NCBI GenBank assembly: GCA_030428785.1
Contig: JAUIEF010000037.1
Span: 1-33,075, forward strand
Length of the DNA stretch: 33,075 nucleotides
Source of the DNA: a bacterium
Lineage (GTDB): Bacteria; Planctomycetota; B15-G4
Direction of reading: 5' to 3'
Part shown: positions 1 to 9,371 of the stretch, in pieces
Numbering within the stretch: the first letter of the stretch is position 1
How the letters are laid out: every line of letters begins with the position of its first letter
Program-made: the position numbers and the translations under genes
The notes under the pieces: generated by a model
Told to the model about the DNA's origin: nothing
The model's database searches: none
What the model saw: the letters and a program-made list of their open reading frames with translations, nothing else

Positions 1-500
1 CCGGCGCGCGCGTCGCCGGCCGCGGCGAGCGCGTCGGCGACGAGCGCGTCCTCGTCGACGGCGGGCGGTGCGACGACGTCGGCCGTCGGGTGCAGCGCGC
101 CGTGCGCGCGGAGCGCGCGGCCCTCGGCGTCGACCGTCACGACGAGCCCGTGCCCGACGAGCGGGAAGCCGTGGACCTCCTGGGCGAGGCGGACGACGTC
201 GCCGTCGAGCAGGCGCCCGTGCGAGTCGCCGCCGACGCGGCGCGGCGCGGTCGACGCGACGACGAGGTCGATCGACGGGTCGGCGCCGAAGCGCGTCGCG
301 TGCGTCGCGGCGAAGGCGAGCGCGACGGCGCGGGGGCCGGCGTCGGTCGGGACGTCCGCGACGGGCAGATCGCCTTCCACGAGACGCAGCAGCCCGGTGC
401 CCGGGCGGGTCTCCGTCCGCGTGTCGGCGGGCAGCTCCTGGGTCTCTGCGACGGGGGTGAGGACGAGGCCCGCGAGCAGGGCGGCGACGGCGTGGCGCAT
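1..500 (-). CDS. Secreted protein with FTP/PepSY-type propeptide domain, partial
   Basis: An open frame runs from an ATG at 500 off the left edge with no stop, giving 166 residues. The start is supported by GGGAG seven bases upstream. Residues 1-20 (MRHAVAALLAGLVLTPVAET) look like a signal peptide. Around residues 75-140 the pattern (VVRLAQEVHGFPLVGHGLVV, then a VDAEGRA turn and a G-A-L-H strand) resembles the fungalysin/thermolysin propeptide (FTP) domain, which in M4/M36 metalloproteases holds the enzyme inactive until secretion. The catalytic HExxH would lie beyond the window, so a protease is likely but not shown. It diverges from the secreted protein at 721. Confidence 0.6.
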   Translation of the reverse strand, partial: MRHAVAALLAGLVLTPVAETQELPADTRTETRPGTGLLRLVEGDLPVADVPTDAGPRAVALAFAATHATRFGADPSIDLVVASTAPRRVGGDSHGRLLDGDVVRLAQEVHGFPLVGHGLVVTVDAEGRALRAHGALHPTADVVAPPAVDEDALVADALAAAGDARA

Positions 501-613
501 GGAGGTCTCCCGAGGGGCCCCGCCCGGCGCGGACGGGAGGCCGGAGCCTCATCGGGACGCGCGGGTGAGCGCCTTGAGCGGGCGTGGCGATCCGCCAAAA
601 CCGGTATGCCGCG

Positions 614-619
614 TATACT
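614..619 (+). promoter_or_regulatory. Possible -10 element (TATACT) before the secreted protein
   Basis: TATACT lies about 100 bases before the ATG at 721, in one of the few A+T-rich patches here. No good -35 hexamer is found 16-18 bases upstream, so this is only a weak candidate. Confidence 0.25.
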
Positions 620-720
620 CGTTGCCGCATATTGCGGGCGGCGCCGTGGGTCGGAGTCGTGGCTGTCGCTGGTCCGTGTGGGCGCTCGAGGTGCCCGACA
701 GGCCACCGTGGAGAACACTG

Positions 721-1773
721 ATGACACGTCGTCCGAATGCGACTTCCCTTCCTGCCATCGCGCTGTGCCTGTGCTTCGTCACCGGTGCCCGTGCCCAGAC
801 CATCGACTTCGAGACGCTCCCGAACGGCGATCCGACGGTGGACATGCAGGTGATCTCGACGGAGTACGCCGCGACTCCGTATGGGGTCAGCTTCGAGGTC
901 GTCGACGAGCTGGGCAACTTCATCGGCTTCCCACGGGTGGCCAAGTCCGGCGCACCTGCCACCGCGTTCAAGGGCTGCCCCGGGAGCGACCAGGCCTACG
1001 CCGGCCAGGGCCTGGGCCAGAGCTTCCTGACCGACGACGACGTCGTTGGCTTCTTCGGGAACCTGCGTGTCACCTACACGAACCCGGTGCAAGTCGCGTC
1101 TGGACAGCTGATCGACGTGGACGTGCACACCGGGACGCAGCCGGAGCAGTGGACCATCTCCGCGTTCGACGGTAGCGGCGGGCTCGTCGACCAGGTTGTG
1201 ATCACGGCGGAGTTCGGTCCGGACAACCCGTGCACCTCGTGCCCCACCACCGGGCCGGGCGACGGTGGGGCGCGGACCTGGGTCCTGCAGTCGCTCTCCG
1301 GCCCGGAGATCCACTCGATCCTGTTCGACTACACGGGGACGACCATCGGCCAGACGGGCTTCGCGTTCGACAACTTCAGCCCGTCGACGAACCCCATCGT
1401 TCCCCGCTGGACGGACCTCGGGGGCGGCACGCCCGGCATCGCCGGCGTGCCCACGCTCCAGGGAGCAGGGAGCCTCGTCGGCGGGATCCCGGCGACCATC
1501 TCGCTCACGCAGGCGCCGTCGAGCGCTCCCATGCTCGCGTGGATCTCGTTCGCGCCGACTCCGTTCTCGGCGATCGGCGGCACGGTCCACGCCTATCCGT
1601 TTGCGAGCCAGCTGTTCGTCTTCGCCGATGGATCCGGTCAGTACGTGGCCTCGACCCTCTGGCCGACCGGCATCCCCGCCGGAACCGAGATCTGGTTCCA
1701 GTTCATCGTTGAGGACCTGACCACGGTCCACGGCCTGACGCTCTCGAACGGTCTCCTCGCCACGACGCCGTGA
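721..1773 (+). CDS. Secreted protein with lineage-type C-terminal domain
   Basis: A 350-residue protein. ATG at 721 has GGAG seven bases upstream. Residues 1-25 form a signal peptide with a likely cut after ARA. The middle (about 27-225) starts with a phrase common in planctomycete exported proteins (TIDFETLPNGDPTVDMQV), is rich in beta strands and ends in F-A-F-D-N-F, a pattern of extracellular lectin-like or PEP-CTERM-type domains. Residues 230-350 are a separate domain (WTDLGGGTPGIAGVP ... LSNGLLATTP) that recurs at the end of the FG-GAP protein at 15831-17420. The protein is probably exported or surface bound. No enzyme motif is visible and the role is unknown. Confidence 0.8.
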   Translation: MTRRPNATSLPAIALCLCFVTGARAQTIDFETLPNGDPTVDMQVISTEYAATPYGVSFEVVDELGNFIGFPRVAKSGAPATAFKGCPGSDQAYAGQGLGQSFLTDDDVVGFFGNLRVTYTNPVQVASGQLIDVDVHTGTQPEQWTISAFDGSGGLVDQVVITAEFGPDNPCTSCPTTGPGDGGARTWVLQSLSGPEIHSILFDYTGTTIGQTGFAFDNFSPSTNPIVPRWTDLGGGTPGIAGVPTLQGAGSLVGGIPATISLTQAPSSAPMLAWISFAPTPFSAIGGTVHAYPFASQLFVFADGSGQYVASTLWPTGIPAGTEIWFQFIVEDLTTVHGLTLSNGLLATTP

Positions 1774-1797
1774 ATCGCCGGCCGACGGGTCGCCGCG

Positions 1798-2904
1798 TCA
1801 GCGCATCCCCGCCGCCTCTGTCATGACCGCCAGCGTCCGCCGGGCCACGGCGTCCCAGGTGTAGTGCTCGGCGACGCGCGGCGGGCCGCGGCGCGCGAGG
1901 TCCGTGCGGAGGGCGTCATCCGACGCGAGCCGCCGGAGCGCGGCGACGAAGGCGTCCCGGTCGCCCGGGTCGAAGAGCAGCGCGCAGTCGCCGGCGGTCT
2001 CCGGCAGCGCGCCGCGGTCGGAGCAGAGCACGGGAGTGCCGCACGCCTGCGCCTCGACGACGGGCAGCCCGAAGCCCTCGTGCTGCGACACGCACGCGTA
2101 GAAGGCGGCGCCGGCGAGCAGCGCCGGCAGCTCCTCGTCCGTGACCCAGCCGGGGAGGCGCGCGCGGTCCTCGTCGAGCCCGCGCCGCGCGGCGTGCGCG
2201 CGCAACGCCTCGGCGTCCTCGCCGCGCGGCCCGCCGATGACGAGCACCCAGTCGTCGCCCAGCCCCGCGTCCGCGAACGCGTCGACGAGCCCGTGCGGGT
2301 TCTTGCGCTCGCTGTACTCGCCGACGAGCAGCACGTACGGCCGCCCGAGGAGCGCGTGCCGCTCGAGCACGCGGTGCAGCGTCTCGTCGTCGGGGCGGCG
2401 GTAGTGCGCCGTGTCGACGCCCAGCGGCACGACGCGCACGCGCTCGCGCGGCACGCCGCAGTGCTCGCCCAGCGCGACGGCGCCCTGCTCGCTGTACGAG
2501 AGCACGAGGTCGGCGCGCGCCACCGTCTGGAGGATGCGCCGCTGCCGCGTGCGTCGCCACGACTCGCGGGAGAGCTCCGGGAACTCGAAGACGTTGAGGT
2601 CGTGCAGCATGACGGTCTTCGCGAACCCGCCGACCCCGGGCAGGCGCACGCCGACGCCGTGCAGCACGTCGAGCGGGCCGCCGAGCGTGAGCCGGTGCAG
2701 CCCGTCGACGAGCAGGCGCGGCTTCACGCCGGGGAGCATGTCGGCGACGAGCGCGCGGTCGGTCCAGCGGTGGGGGCGCAACGCGAGCACGTAGTCGTGC
2801 TCCGGCTCGACGCGCGCGCACGCCTGCACGAGGTTCCAGCCGTAGGTCGCGATGCCGCCGCGCCGCTCCTTGGCGCAGCTCGACACGTCGAAGGCGAGCC
2901 TCAT
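1798..2904 (-). CDS. Glycosyltransferase family 4 (GT-B fold)
   Basis: A 368-residue protein starting at ATG 2904. It should transfer a sugar from a nucleotide-sugar donor to a glycan or lipid acceptor at the cytoplasmic face of the membrane. The N-terminal half contains the GGIATYGWNL acceptor-side loop of GT4 enzymes. The C-terminal half has the LLVGEYSERKNPHGLVDAF donor-domain opening and the E-x7-E motif in HEGFGLPVVEAQACGTPVL, which contacts the nucleotide sugar. Length is normal for GT4. The next genes upstream on this strand include kdsB, so a role in lipopolysaccharide or capsule is reasonable, but the sugar and acceptor cannot be read from sequence. Confidence 0.88.
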   Translation of the reverse strand: MRLAFDVSSCAKERRGGIATYGWNLVQACARVEPEHDYVLALRPHRWTDRALVADMLPGVKPRLLVDGLHRLTLGGPLDVLHGVGVRLPGVGGFAKTVMLHDLNVFEFPELSRESWRRTRQRRILQTVARADLVLSYSEQGAVALGEHCGVPRERVRVVPLGVDTAHYRRPDDETLHRVLERHALLGRPYVLLVGEYSERKNPHGLVDAFADAGLGDDWVLVIGGPRGEDAEALRAHAARRGLDEDRARLPGWVTDEELPALLAGAAFYACVSQHEGFGLPVVEAQACGTPVLCSDRGALPETAGDCALLFDPGDRDAFVAALRRLASDDALRTDLARRGPPRVAEHYTWDAVARRTLAVMTEAAGMR

Positions 2905-2967
2905 GGCCGACGCGCCGGAGCGCGGCGCGCGAACGGGTGAGCGGTCGTCACGGGGTGCGCGCCGGCG

Positions 2968-3234
2968 TCACGACGACTTCTTGACGTACCCCATCTTGAG
3001 CGCCGGGAGGACCTGCGTGATGTAGGTCTCCTCCTCCTCGTCGCGGTTGCCGCGCGTCTTCTCCTCGAGCATCGCCACGACGTCGATGAGGTAGCGGGCC
3101 GCCGGGAGGTTCGGCTCCTTGCTCTTCGTGATGGGGTTCTCGACCTCGCCGAGCGCGATCGCGACCTGCTGCGCGAGGTCGAACACGTGCCGCACGAGCG
3201 ACGCGTCGGGGAACTCGGCGGGCTGCTCGGTCAT
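2968..3234 (-). CDS. DUF1844 family protein
   Basis: An 88-residue soluble protein. Its ATG (3234) overlaps the pyrG stop by four bases, so it is the last gene of the leftward operon. The pattern fits DUF1844: an N-terminal helix ([19 protein letters not shown]), an N-P-I-T turn, then [20 protein letters not shown] followed by an acidic stretch and a short helix ending in a V-K-K tail. The function of the family is unknown. It is short, all-helical and without catalytic motifs, so a partner or adaptor role is possible. Confidence 0.8.
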   Translation of the reverse strand: MTEQPAEFPDASLVRHVFDLAQQVAIALGEVENPITKSKEPNLPAARYLIDVVAMLEEKTRGNRDEEEETYITQVLPALKMGYVKKSS

Positions 3235-4874
3235 GACGGCTTCTGCGCGGTCGACGCGCTGCCGACCGGCGCCTTGCCGTCCGCGCGCGCCATCGCGGCG
3301 TTCACGAAGCCGTCGAAGAGCGGGTGCGGCGAAGTCGGCTTGCTCTTGAACTCGGGGTGGAACTGCACGGCCACGAACCACGGGTGGTCGGCGATCTCCA
3401 CGATCTCCACGAGGTCCTGCTCGGCGCTCAGCCCCGTGAAGCGCATGCCCGCGTCCTCGAACTGCTTGCGGTACGCGTTGTTGAACTCCCAGCGGTGGCG
3501 GTGGCGCTCGCTCACCGTGTCGCTGCCGTACGCGACGCGCGCGTTGCCGCCGACGAGCCGGCAGGTCTGCGCGCCGAGGCGCATCGTGCCGCCCTTGGCC
3601 GTGATCTTCTGCTGCGCGTCGAGCAGGCAGATGACCGGGTGCGGCGTGCGCGGGTCGATCTCCGTGCTGTTCGCGTCGTCGAGGCCGCACACGTGGCGCG
3701 CGAAGTCGATGACCGCCATGTGCAGGCCGTAGCAGAGCCCGAAGTACGGGACGCCCGTCTCGCGCGCGACCTTGGCCGCGAGCACCTTGCCCTCGATGCC
3801 GCGCCCGCCGAAGCCGCCCGGCACGCAGATGCCGTGCATGCCGCCCAGCGTCTCGAGCGCGTTCTCGGCCGTGAGGTCGTCGCTGCTGATCTTGTGCAGC
3901 CGGATGCCGACCTCGTGCGCGATGCCCGCGTGCGCGAGCGACTCGTAGATGGACTTGTACGCGTCGTTCAGGCCCATGTACTTGCCGACGACCGCGACGT
4001 CGATCTCGCGCGTCGTGCTCTTCACCGTGCGGACGATGCGCTCCCACGCGGAGAGGTCCGGCTGCGGCAGGTCGAGCCCGAGCTTCGCGCCGACGTGCTC
4101 GTGGATGCCCTCCGCCGCGAGCATGAGCGGCACCTCGTAGATGCTGCTCTCGACGTCCTGCTCCTCGATGACGTTCTCGGGGCGCACGTTGCAGAAGAGC
4201 GAGATCTTGCGGCGCATCTCCTCGGTCATCGCGTGCTCGGTGCGGCACACGAGGATGTCCGGCTGGATGCCGATCTCGCGCAGCTTGCCGACGGACTGCT
4301 GCGTGGGCTTCGTCTTGAGCTCGCCGCTCGCCGCGAGGTGCACGAGCAGCGTGAGGTGCATGAAGAGGCAGTCACCCTGCGGCTTCTCGATGCTGTACTG
4401 CCGGATGGCCTCGAGGAACGGCAGGCTCTCGATGTCGCCGACCGTGCCGCCGATCTCCGTGATGACGACGTCGACGTCGTCGGTGCTCAGCCGGTCGATG
4501 CCCGCCTTGATCTCGTCCGTGATGTGCGGGATGACCTGCACCGTCTGGCCCAGGTACTTCCCGGCGCGCTCCTTCGCGATGACCGCGCTGTAGATCTTGC
4601 CGGTCGTGTAGTTGCAGTCCGCGGTGAGCGGCGCGCGCGTGAAGCGCTCGTAGTGGCCCAGGTCGAGGTCCATCTCCGAGCCGTCGTCCAGCACGTACAC
4701 CTCGCCGTGCTGGTACGGGTTCATCGTGCCCGGGTCGACGTTGATGTACGGGTCGAGCTTCTGCATGCGGACCGACAGCCCGCAGTTCTCGAGGATGCAA
4801 CCGAGGCTCGCGGCCGTCAGTCCCTTGCCCAGGGAGGACACGACGCCGCCGGTCACGAAGATGTGCTTGGTCAT
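3231..4874 (-). CDS. pyrG: CTP synthase
   Basis: Makes CTP from UTP, ATP and glutamine, the last step of pyrimidine nucleotide synthesis. At 547 residues it has the usual length. It opens with the classic [21 protein letters not shown]-loop and the [20 protein letters not shown] segment. The C-terminal glutaminase half has the nucleophile cysteine in [17 protein letters not shown] and the His/Glu pair in [11 protein letters not shown]. The ATG (4874) overlaps the kdsB stop by four bases. The kdsB partner enzyme consumes CTP to activate Kdo, so the coupling of the two genes makes metabolic sense. Confidence 0.97.
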   Translation of the reverse strand: MTKHIFVTGGVVSSLGKGLTAASLGCILENCGLSVRMQKLDPYINVDPGTMNPYQHGEVYVLDDGSEMDLDLGHYERFTRAPLTADCNYTTGKIYSAVIAKERAGKYLGQTVQVIPHITDEIKAGIDRLSTDDVDVVITEIGGTVGDIESLPFLEAIRQYSIEKPQGDCLFMHLTLLVHLAASGELKTKPTQQSVGKLREIGIQPDILVCRTEHAMTEEMRRKISLFCNVRPENVIEEQDVESSIYEVPLMLAAEGIHEHVGAKLGLDLPQPDLSAWERIVRTVKSTTREIDVAVVGKYMGLNDAYKSIYESLAHAGIAHEVGIRLHKISSDDLTAENALETLGGMHGICVPGGFGGRGIEGKVLAAKVARETGVPYFGLCYGLHMAVIDFARHVCGLDDANSTEIDPRTPHPVICLLDAQQKITAKGGTMRLGAQTCRLVGGNARVAYGSDTVSERHRHRWEFNNAYRKQFEDAGMRFTGLSAEQDLVEIVEIADHPWFVAVQFHPEFKSKPTSPHPLFDGFVNAAMARADGKAPVGSASTAQKPS

Positions 4875-5644
4875 GGAGAAGAGGCCCCGGTCGCGCAGTG
4901 CTTCACGAAGCGAGCGTAGTCGTCGGGTGTGTCGATTCCCAGGGCGTCGTTGCGCGTGACGACGACGCCGATCGTCATGTCGAGCTCGTAGGCGCGGAGC
5001 TGCTCGAGGCGCTCCCGGCGCTCGAGCGCGGTGGGGCTCGCGGCGGCGAACCGGAGCAGCGCCTCGCGCCGGAAGGCGTACACGCCGACGTGCAGCCAGG
5101 CGTCCGCGGGGGGCGCGTCCGGCGCCGCGTCGCGGTCGTGCGGGATGGGCGCGCGGGAGAAGTAGAGCGCCCGTCCACCGCTCGTGAACACGACCTTCAC
5201 CGCGTGTGGATCCCTGTGGACGGAGGCCTCGTCGGCGCCGAGCGGACGCGCGAGGGTCGCGAGGTCGTCGCCCGAGGTCTCGAGCCGCTCGACGAGGCGC
5301 GAGAGGTCGTCGGGGTCCACCTCCGGCTCGTCGCCCTGCACGTTGATGATGACGTCGGCGTCGAGCCCGGCCGCGACCTCCGCCACGCGGTCCGTGCCCG
5401 TGGGGTGGTCGTCGCGCGTCATGACGCAGCGCCCGCCGAAGGCCTCGACGGCGTCGCGGATGCGCGCGTCGTCCGTCGCGACGACGACGTCGTCCAGCCG
5501 GTCCGCCGCCGACACGCGCTCCCACACGTGCCGGATGAGCGGCTTGCCCGTCTCGGCGAGCAGCGGTTTGCCCGGCAGCCGCTCGGACGCGAAGCGCGCG
5601 GGGATGACCGCGGCCGCGGTGAGGCGCGTCTCGCGATCCGTCAC
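4871..5644 (-). CDS. kdsB: 3-deoxy-manno-octulosonate cytidylyltransferase
   Basis: Activates Kdo with CTP to give CMP-Kdo for lipopolysaccharide inner core. The 257 residues match the family length. Visible motifs are [18 protein letters not shown] (nucleotide-binding loop), [30 protein letters not shown] and [12 protein letters not shown]. The GTG start at 5644 is chosen because it overlaps the preceding stop as GTGA; longer frames upstream are low-complexity Arg/Pro/Gly translation of the neighbouring gene. The protein should be cytoplasmic. Its presence implies that the organism makes Kdo-containing lipopolysaccharide. Confidence 0.94.
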   Translation of the reverse strand: MTDRETRLTAAAVIPARFASERLPGKPLLAETGKPLIRHVWERVSAADRLDDVVVATDDARIRDAVEAFGGRCVMTRDDHPTGTDRVAEVAAGLDADVIINVQGDEPEVDPDDLSRLVERLETSGDDLATLARPLGADEASVHRDPHAVKVVFTSGGRALYFSRAPIPHDRDAAPDAPPADAWLHVGVYAFRREALLRFAAASPTALERRERLEQLRAYELDMTIGVVVTRNDALGIDTPDDYARFVKHCATGASSP

Positions 5645-6147
5645 CGCGCGTCCCGGAAGAGGTCGTGGCCCTCGGGGTTGTCGATGACCTGCAGGCCGCC
5701 CACGTGCTTGTAGTACTCGGTCATGACGAGCTTCACGAGCGACCAGGCCTGCCGCTCGTCGGCCGGCGCGCGCGCCCCCGGCTCGGGGAAGACGCGCTGG
5801 AGGCCGTCCGTGTCGACCCACAGGTACCCCTCGCCGCCCTTGACCGCCTCGGGCGCGCCGCTGCGGCCCCAGACGTCGAGCCCCGCCTCGTCGAGCGAGT
5901 AGAGGAGCTCGCCCACGAGCCGGTCGGGCGCGAGCTTGAGCGCCGCGTCCTGGCGCTTCCGGCTGTAGAGGTCGGCCATCTCCGGGTAGCTCTCGTTCGC
6001 CAGCGCGAGCTCGACGCGGCTCTGGGCGTCGTAGAGGCGCACGACGATGCGGCTGCCCGCGGGGACCGGGACCGCGGGCGGGGCCGAGGCGCAGCCGGCC
6101 AGCAGGAACACCGCGAGAACCGCGAACAGGACACCCCGGGGGGGCAT
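5641..6147 (-). CDS. Lipoprotein of unknown function, first gene of the kdsB-pyrG operon
   Basis: A 168-residue predicted lipoprotein. Residues 1-19 form a lipoprotein signal with lipobox LLAGC, so Cys-19 or so should carry the lipid. The mature part starts with a short beta strand ([19 protein letters not shown]) and a helical middle ([24 protein letters not shown]), ending in a conserved-looking V-M-T-E-Y-Y-K-H segment. I do not recognise the family. It overlaps kdsB by four bases and follows a good promoter, so it is cotranscribed with Kdo activation and CTP synthesis and may serve the outer membrane. Confidence 0.75.
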   Translation of the reverse strand: MPPRGVLFAVLAVFLLAGCASAPPAVPVPAGSRIVVRLYDAQSRVELALANESYPEMADLYSRKRQDAALKLAPDRLVGELLYSLDEAGLDVWGRSGAPEAVKGGEGYLWVDTDGLQRVFPEPGARAPADERQAWSLVKLVMTEYYKHVGGLQVIDNPEGHDLFRDAR

Positions 6148-6209
6148 GATGGGGACGCCGGGGGGAGGCGCGGACCGCGTGCCGTCGGGTCGCGCTGGGA
6201 AAGGGTCGA

Positions 6210-6239
6210 GATATAGAGGAAGCTCGGAAAGCGTGTCAA
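6210..6239 (-). promoter_or_regulatory. Sigma-70-type promoter of the lipoprotein-kdsB-pyrG operon
   Basis: On the minus strand a perfect -35 (TTGACA, plus-strand 6234-6239) is followed 18 bases later by TATATC (6210-6215). The start codon is at 6147, leaving a leader of roughly 55 bases. The -35 overlaps the proposed GTG start of the divergent kinase gene. Confidence 0.5.
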
Positions 6240-6955
6240 GAACGGTTGATGGGTCCGACGAGGGCGCCGGCGGGGCGCCCGCCGCGCCGCCGCGCGAGGA
6301 GCTCGAGCGCCACCCGCGCACCGTCCTCAAGGACGAGGGCCCGGGCGCGCCGCTCGTCGTCCGTTACGACCTCCCGGACGGCCCCGTCGTGCTCAAGGAG
6401 TGGCGCCCCGGCTCGGCGAGCCGCCTCTTCGCGTTCTGGGCGCGCACGCTCATGCGCCGCGAGACGCGCCACCTGCGCCTGCTCGACGGCACGGAGGGCA
6501 TCCCGCGCTACCGCGGCCAGTACGGGCGGGACGCCGTGCTCATGGAGTGGGTCGACGCCCAGCCCATCCGTCGGCGCCTGCCCATGGAGGTCAAGGAGGC
6601 GGGGCTCGACGCCCTCGAGCGCGCGCTCGCCGCGATCCACGCGCGCCGCTTCGTGCACCTCGACCTGCACCAGAAGCTCAACGCCCTCGTGTCGCCGGAC
6701 GGCTCGCGCGCGTGGCTCATCGACCTCGGGCAGGGCATCGACTGCTCCCGCGGTCCGCTGCGGCGGCTGCTCTTCCCCGCGCTCGCGCGGATCGACCGCC
6801 GCGCCATCGAGAAGTTCCGCGCGAAGTACGCGCCGCACACGCTGCCGGAGGACCGCCGGGACGCGCTCGTCGAGCGCTACAAGGAATCCCGGGGCAAGGC
6901 CTTCAAGGAGTGGCACCGCCGCATCCGAAGACGCCTGCTCGGCGAGCGCCCGTAG
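6233..6955 (+). CDS. Kdo/WaaP-family lipopolysaccharide kinase
   Basis: A 240-residue protein-kinase-like enzyme that probably phosphorylates a lipopolysaccharide core sugar at the inner membrane. The VVLKEW segment supplies the ATP lysine. The catalytic loop is HLDLHQKLN, an intact H-x-D-x5-N. The metal motif is IDLGQG, with DLG for DFG as usual in this group. The hydrophobic, basic N-lobe segment SRLFAFWARTLMRRETRHL is typical. The GTG at 6233 is the furthest sensible start and has GGAAA close upstream; it could start later. Its gene is divergent from the kdsB operon, which fits a shared role in the core. The exact target sugar is not evident. Confidence 0.8.
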   Translation: MSRTVDGSDEGAGGAPAAPPREELERHPRTVLKDEGPGAPLVVRYDLPDGPVVLKEWRPGSASRLFAFWARTLMRRETRHLRLLDGTEGIPRYRGQYGRDAVLMEWVDAQPIRRRLPMEVKEAGLDALERALAAIHARRFVHLDLHQKLNALVSPDGSRAWLIDLGQGIDCSRGPLRRLLFPALARIDRRAIEKFRAKYAPHTLPEDRRDALVERYKESRGKAFKEWHRRIRRRLLGERP

Positions 6956-6962
6956 CGGGGTC

Positions 6963-6981
6963 GCGCGTCCCGGGGACGCGC
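6963..6981 (+). terminator. Possible hairpin terminator after the kinase gene
   Basis: GCGCGTCC and GGACGCGC form a perfect 8-bp stem with a 3-base loop, just after the stop at 6955. A T-rich run (TTTTGTTTTT, 6996-7005) follows, but 14 bases later, so it is not a textbook intrinsic terminator. Confidence 0.35.
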
Positions 6982-7003
6982 CGCACGGGACCGCGTTTTG
7001 TTT

Positions 7004-7032
7004 TTGAAACCCCCATTCCGCGCTCCTACGAT
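7004..7032 (+). promoter_or_regulatory. Sigma-70-type promoter before the LysM gene
   Basis: TTGAAA (7004-7009) and TACGAT (7027-7032) are separated by exactly 17 bases, 87 bases before the chosen start codon. Matches to consensus are five and four of six. Confidence 0.5.
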
Positions 7033-7118
7033 CCGAGGTTGCGGTTGTCGGACGGGCCAGGCGGGCCCGCGGAATCTCTGCAGGTTCGCATCGGTTCGCA
7101 ACAGGGAGGGTGCTTCAC

Positions 7119-8090
7119 GTGGACGGTGTCGAGCGCGTCATGGTGCTCGGGATCATCGCGGTCATCGTCGCGATCCTCAGCTTTGCGTGGAGCGCGACGG
7201 ACGAGGCCGCGACGCCCGAAGGCGTCCTCACGAACGGACGCGCCACGGAGATCGTCCCGCTGCGCAGCAACGAGACGACGCCCGTCGTGCTCGACGAGAA
7301 CCACCGCCGCGCGATCCAGGAGCGGCAGCGCCAGACGGAGGCCGCGCGCGAGGCGCAGGCGCTCCAGCGCGACCGCCTGCTCCACGGCGGCGTCGACGCG
7401 CGCCAGGACCGCATGCTGCGCGACGCCCGCGGCTCCGACGAGCGGCCGCCGCTCGCCAACCAGCGCCCCGGCCAGAACCAGGCGCCCGACCTTCCCGGCG
7501 ACCCCGCGCTCCGGCCCGCCGGCGGCGTGGACGTCGTCGCGCGCGGCGCCGGCCCGGACGGCCGCCCGCTGCTCGACCCGGGCGTCCCCCAGCGCACCCC
7601 GGCGACGCTCGGCGCGACCGCCGCGGGCGTCCTGCCCGATACGACCGTGCCGCTCAAGGGCGCCGTGCCGGCCGAGGCCGACGAGGCGGGCTCGGACGAG
7701 CCGACCTTCGCGCTCTACACGATCCGCAAGGGCGACACGCTCTGGAGCATCGCCTACGGCCAGGTCGGCGCGGGCGACACGGGCCGCATCGTCGAGCTCA
7801 TCCTCGAGATGAACCCCGGCCTCGAGGCGAGCAGCATGGCCATCGGCCGCACGATCAAGCTGCCGCGCCGCGTGAACCCGAAGCTCGAGAACCGCACGCC
7901 CGAGCAGAAGGCCGAGACGACCGGCGGCCGCGTGTACGTCGTGCAGGAGGGCGACACGCTCGGCCGCATCGCCACGAGCGAGCTCGGCAGCGCCGGACGC
8001 TGGAAGGACATCTACCAGCTCAACAAGGCGATCATCGCCGACCCGGAGAGCATCCGCGTCGGCCAGCGGCTCGTCCTGCCGGACGCGTAG
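7119..8090 (+). CDS. Membrane-anchored protein with two LysM domains
   Basis: A 323-residue protein that likely binds peptidoglycan from the outer face of the inner membrane. An N-terminal segment (residues about 7-26, VMVLGIIAVIVAILSFAW) is an uncleaved membrane anchor. Residues 30-195 are a long linker rich in Pro, Gly, Ala and charge, with a helical Gln/Arg stretch near 65-90. Two LysM domains follow at about 199-250 (YTIRKGDTLWSIAYGQ) and 272-321 (YVVQEGDTLGRIATSE). The GTG at 7119 is preferred over one at 7110 because the strong AGGGAGG site is directly against the latter but nine bases from the former. No hydrolase domain is seen. anmK follows on the same strand. Confidence 0.85.
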   Translation: MDGVERVMVLGIIAVIVAILSFAWSATDEAATPEGVLTNGRATEIVPLRSNETTPVVLDENHRRAIQERQRQTEAAREAQALQRDRLLHGGVDARQDRMLRDARGSDERPPLANQRPGQNQAPDLPGDPALRPAGGVDVVARGAGPDGRPLLDPGVPQRTPATLGATAAGVLPDTTVPLKGAVPAEADEAGSDEPTFALYTIRKGDTLWSIAYGQVGAGDTGRIVELILEMNPGLEASSMAIGRTIKLPRRVNPKLENRTPEQKAETTGGRVYVVQEGDTLGRIATSELGSAGRWKDIYQLNKAIIADPESIRVGQRLVLPDA

Positions 8091-8138
8091 GGCGCCCGTG
8101 AGGCCGCGCGTCCCGACGGCCGCCGCACGGGGCGGGTC

Positions 8139-9347
8139 GTGACGACGGCCGAGGAGCCGCGCCTCGTCGTCGGCCTCATGTCGGGCACGAGCTGCGACGG
8201 CGTCGACGCCGTGGTCGTCGCGCTGCGCGGCGGACCCGCGGGCGTCGAGCCGCTGCGCGTCGAGGTGCTCGAGCACCGGCACGCCCCGTACGAGGCGGCG
8301 TTCCGCGCGCGGCTGCTCGCGTTGCCCGACGCGCGCGTCGACGAGGTCGCGCGGCTGCACGTCGAGCTCGGCCGGCGCTTCGGCGAGGCGGCGCGCGAGG
8401 CGCTGGCCGTCGCGGGCGTGGCGCCGGAGCGCGTGGCGGCCGTGTCGTCCGTGGGGCACACCGCGGTGCACCTCCCGCCGACGCCGGGCGACCCGGGCGC
8501 GACGCTCGCGCTCGGCGACGGCGACGTGATCGCCGAGGTCACCGGCTGCCGCGTGCTCTCCGACCTCCGCGCGCGCGCCGGCGCCGCGGGCGGACAGGGC
8601 GCGCCGCTCGTGCCCTTCGCCGACGCCTGCCTGCTGCGCGAGCCCGGCCGCGTGCGCGCCGCGCTCAACCTCGGCGGCATCGCGAACGTGACGGTCGTGC
8701 CGCCGGACGGTCCGCCGATCGCGTTCGACACGGGCCCCGCCAACATGCTGCTCGACGGCGCGCTCGCGCGGGCCACGGGCGGCGAGGTCGCGTTCGACGA
8801 GGGCGGGCGCCTCGGGCTCGCGGGCACCGCCGACGACGCGTGGGTGCGCGCCACCCTCGCCGCCGACGACTTCGTCGCCGCGCCGCCGCCCAAGAGCACG
8901 GGCCGCGAGCGCTACGGCGCGGCCTGGCTCGACGCGCGCTGGAACGTGCTCGGCCGCATGTCGCTCGAGGACCTCTCGGCGACGCTCGCGGCGTACACGG
9001 TGGAGACCGTGGCGGTCGGATTGGAGCGCTTCGGTGTCCCGGTGCCCGACGGTCGCGTTCCCGCGGGCGACGCCCCGGCAGCGAGCCGCGACGCCGCGCT
9101 CCCCGAGGACCTCGTCGTGTCCGGCGGCGGCGCGTTCAACGCGTGCCTGATGAGCGGCCTCGCCGCGCGTCTGCCTGGCGTGCGCGTCGCCGACAGCGAG
9201 GCGGCCCTCGGCGTCCCGGTGCTCGCGCGCGAGGCCGTGTCCTTCGCGGTGCTCGCCGACGCGTCCCTCGCGGGGGTGCCCGGCAACGTCCCGGGCGTCA
9301 CGGGCGCGGCGCGCGGGGTGGTGCTCGGGAAGTGGAGCGGCGCCTGA
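8139..9347 (+). CDS. anmK: Anhydro-N-acetylmuramic acid kinase
   Basis: Phosphorylates and opens 1,6-anhydro-MurNAc released by lytic transglycosylases, returning cell-wall sugar to metabolism. The 402 residues begin (GTG start) with VVGLMSGTSCDGVDAVVV, the family phosphate-binding signature. Further family motifs are LNLGGIANVTVV, FDTGPANMLLDG, the K-S-T-G-R-E segment and the SGGGAFNACLMSGL sugar-kinase-fold loop. Length is slightly above the usual 370 because of inserted loops, for example around residues 305-320. It follows a peptidoglycan-binding LysM protein by 48 bases on the same strand, so the two may form a cell-wall transcription unit. Confidence 0.93.
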   Translation: MTTAEEPRLVVGLMSGTSCDGVDAVVVALRGGPAGVEPLRVEVLEHRHAPYEAAFRARLLALPDARVDEVARLHVELGRRFGEAAREALAVAGVAPERVAAVSSVGHTAVHLPPTPGDPGATLALGDGDVIAEVTGCRVLSDLRARAGAAGGQGAPLVPFADACLLREPGRVRAALNLGGIANVTVVPPDGPPIAFDTGPANMLLDGALARATGGEVAFDEGGRLGLAGTADDAWVRATLAADDFVAAPPPKSTGRERYGAAWLDARWNVLGRMSLEDLSATLAAYTVETVAVGLERFGVPVPDGRVPAGDAPAASRDAALPEDLVVSGGGAFNACLMSGLAARLPGVRVADSEAALGVPVLAREAVSFAVLADASLAGVPGNVPGVTGAARGVVLGKWSGA

Positions 9348-9371
9348 CGTCTCCGGGCGCGCGCGCCGCCC

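Noticed and set aside
3324..4919. A 531-codon plus-strand frame
   Set aside because: Fully antisense to pyrG, with repetitive Ala/Arg/Val/Asp composition and no motif.
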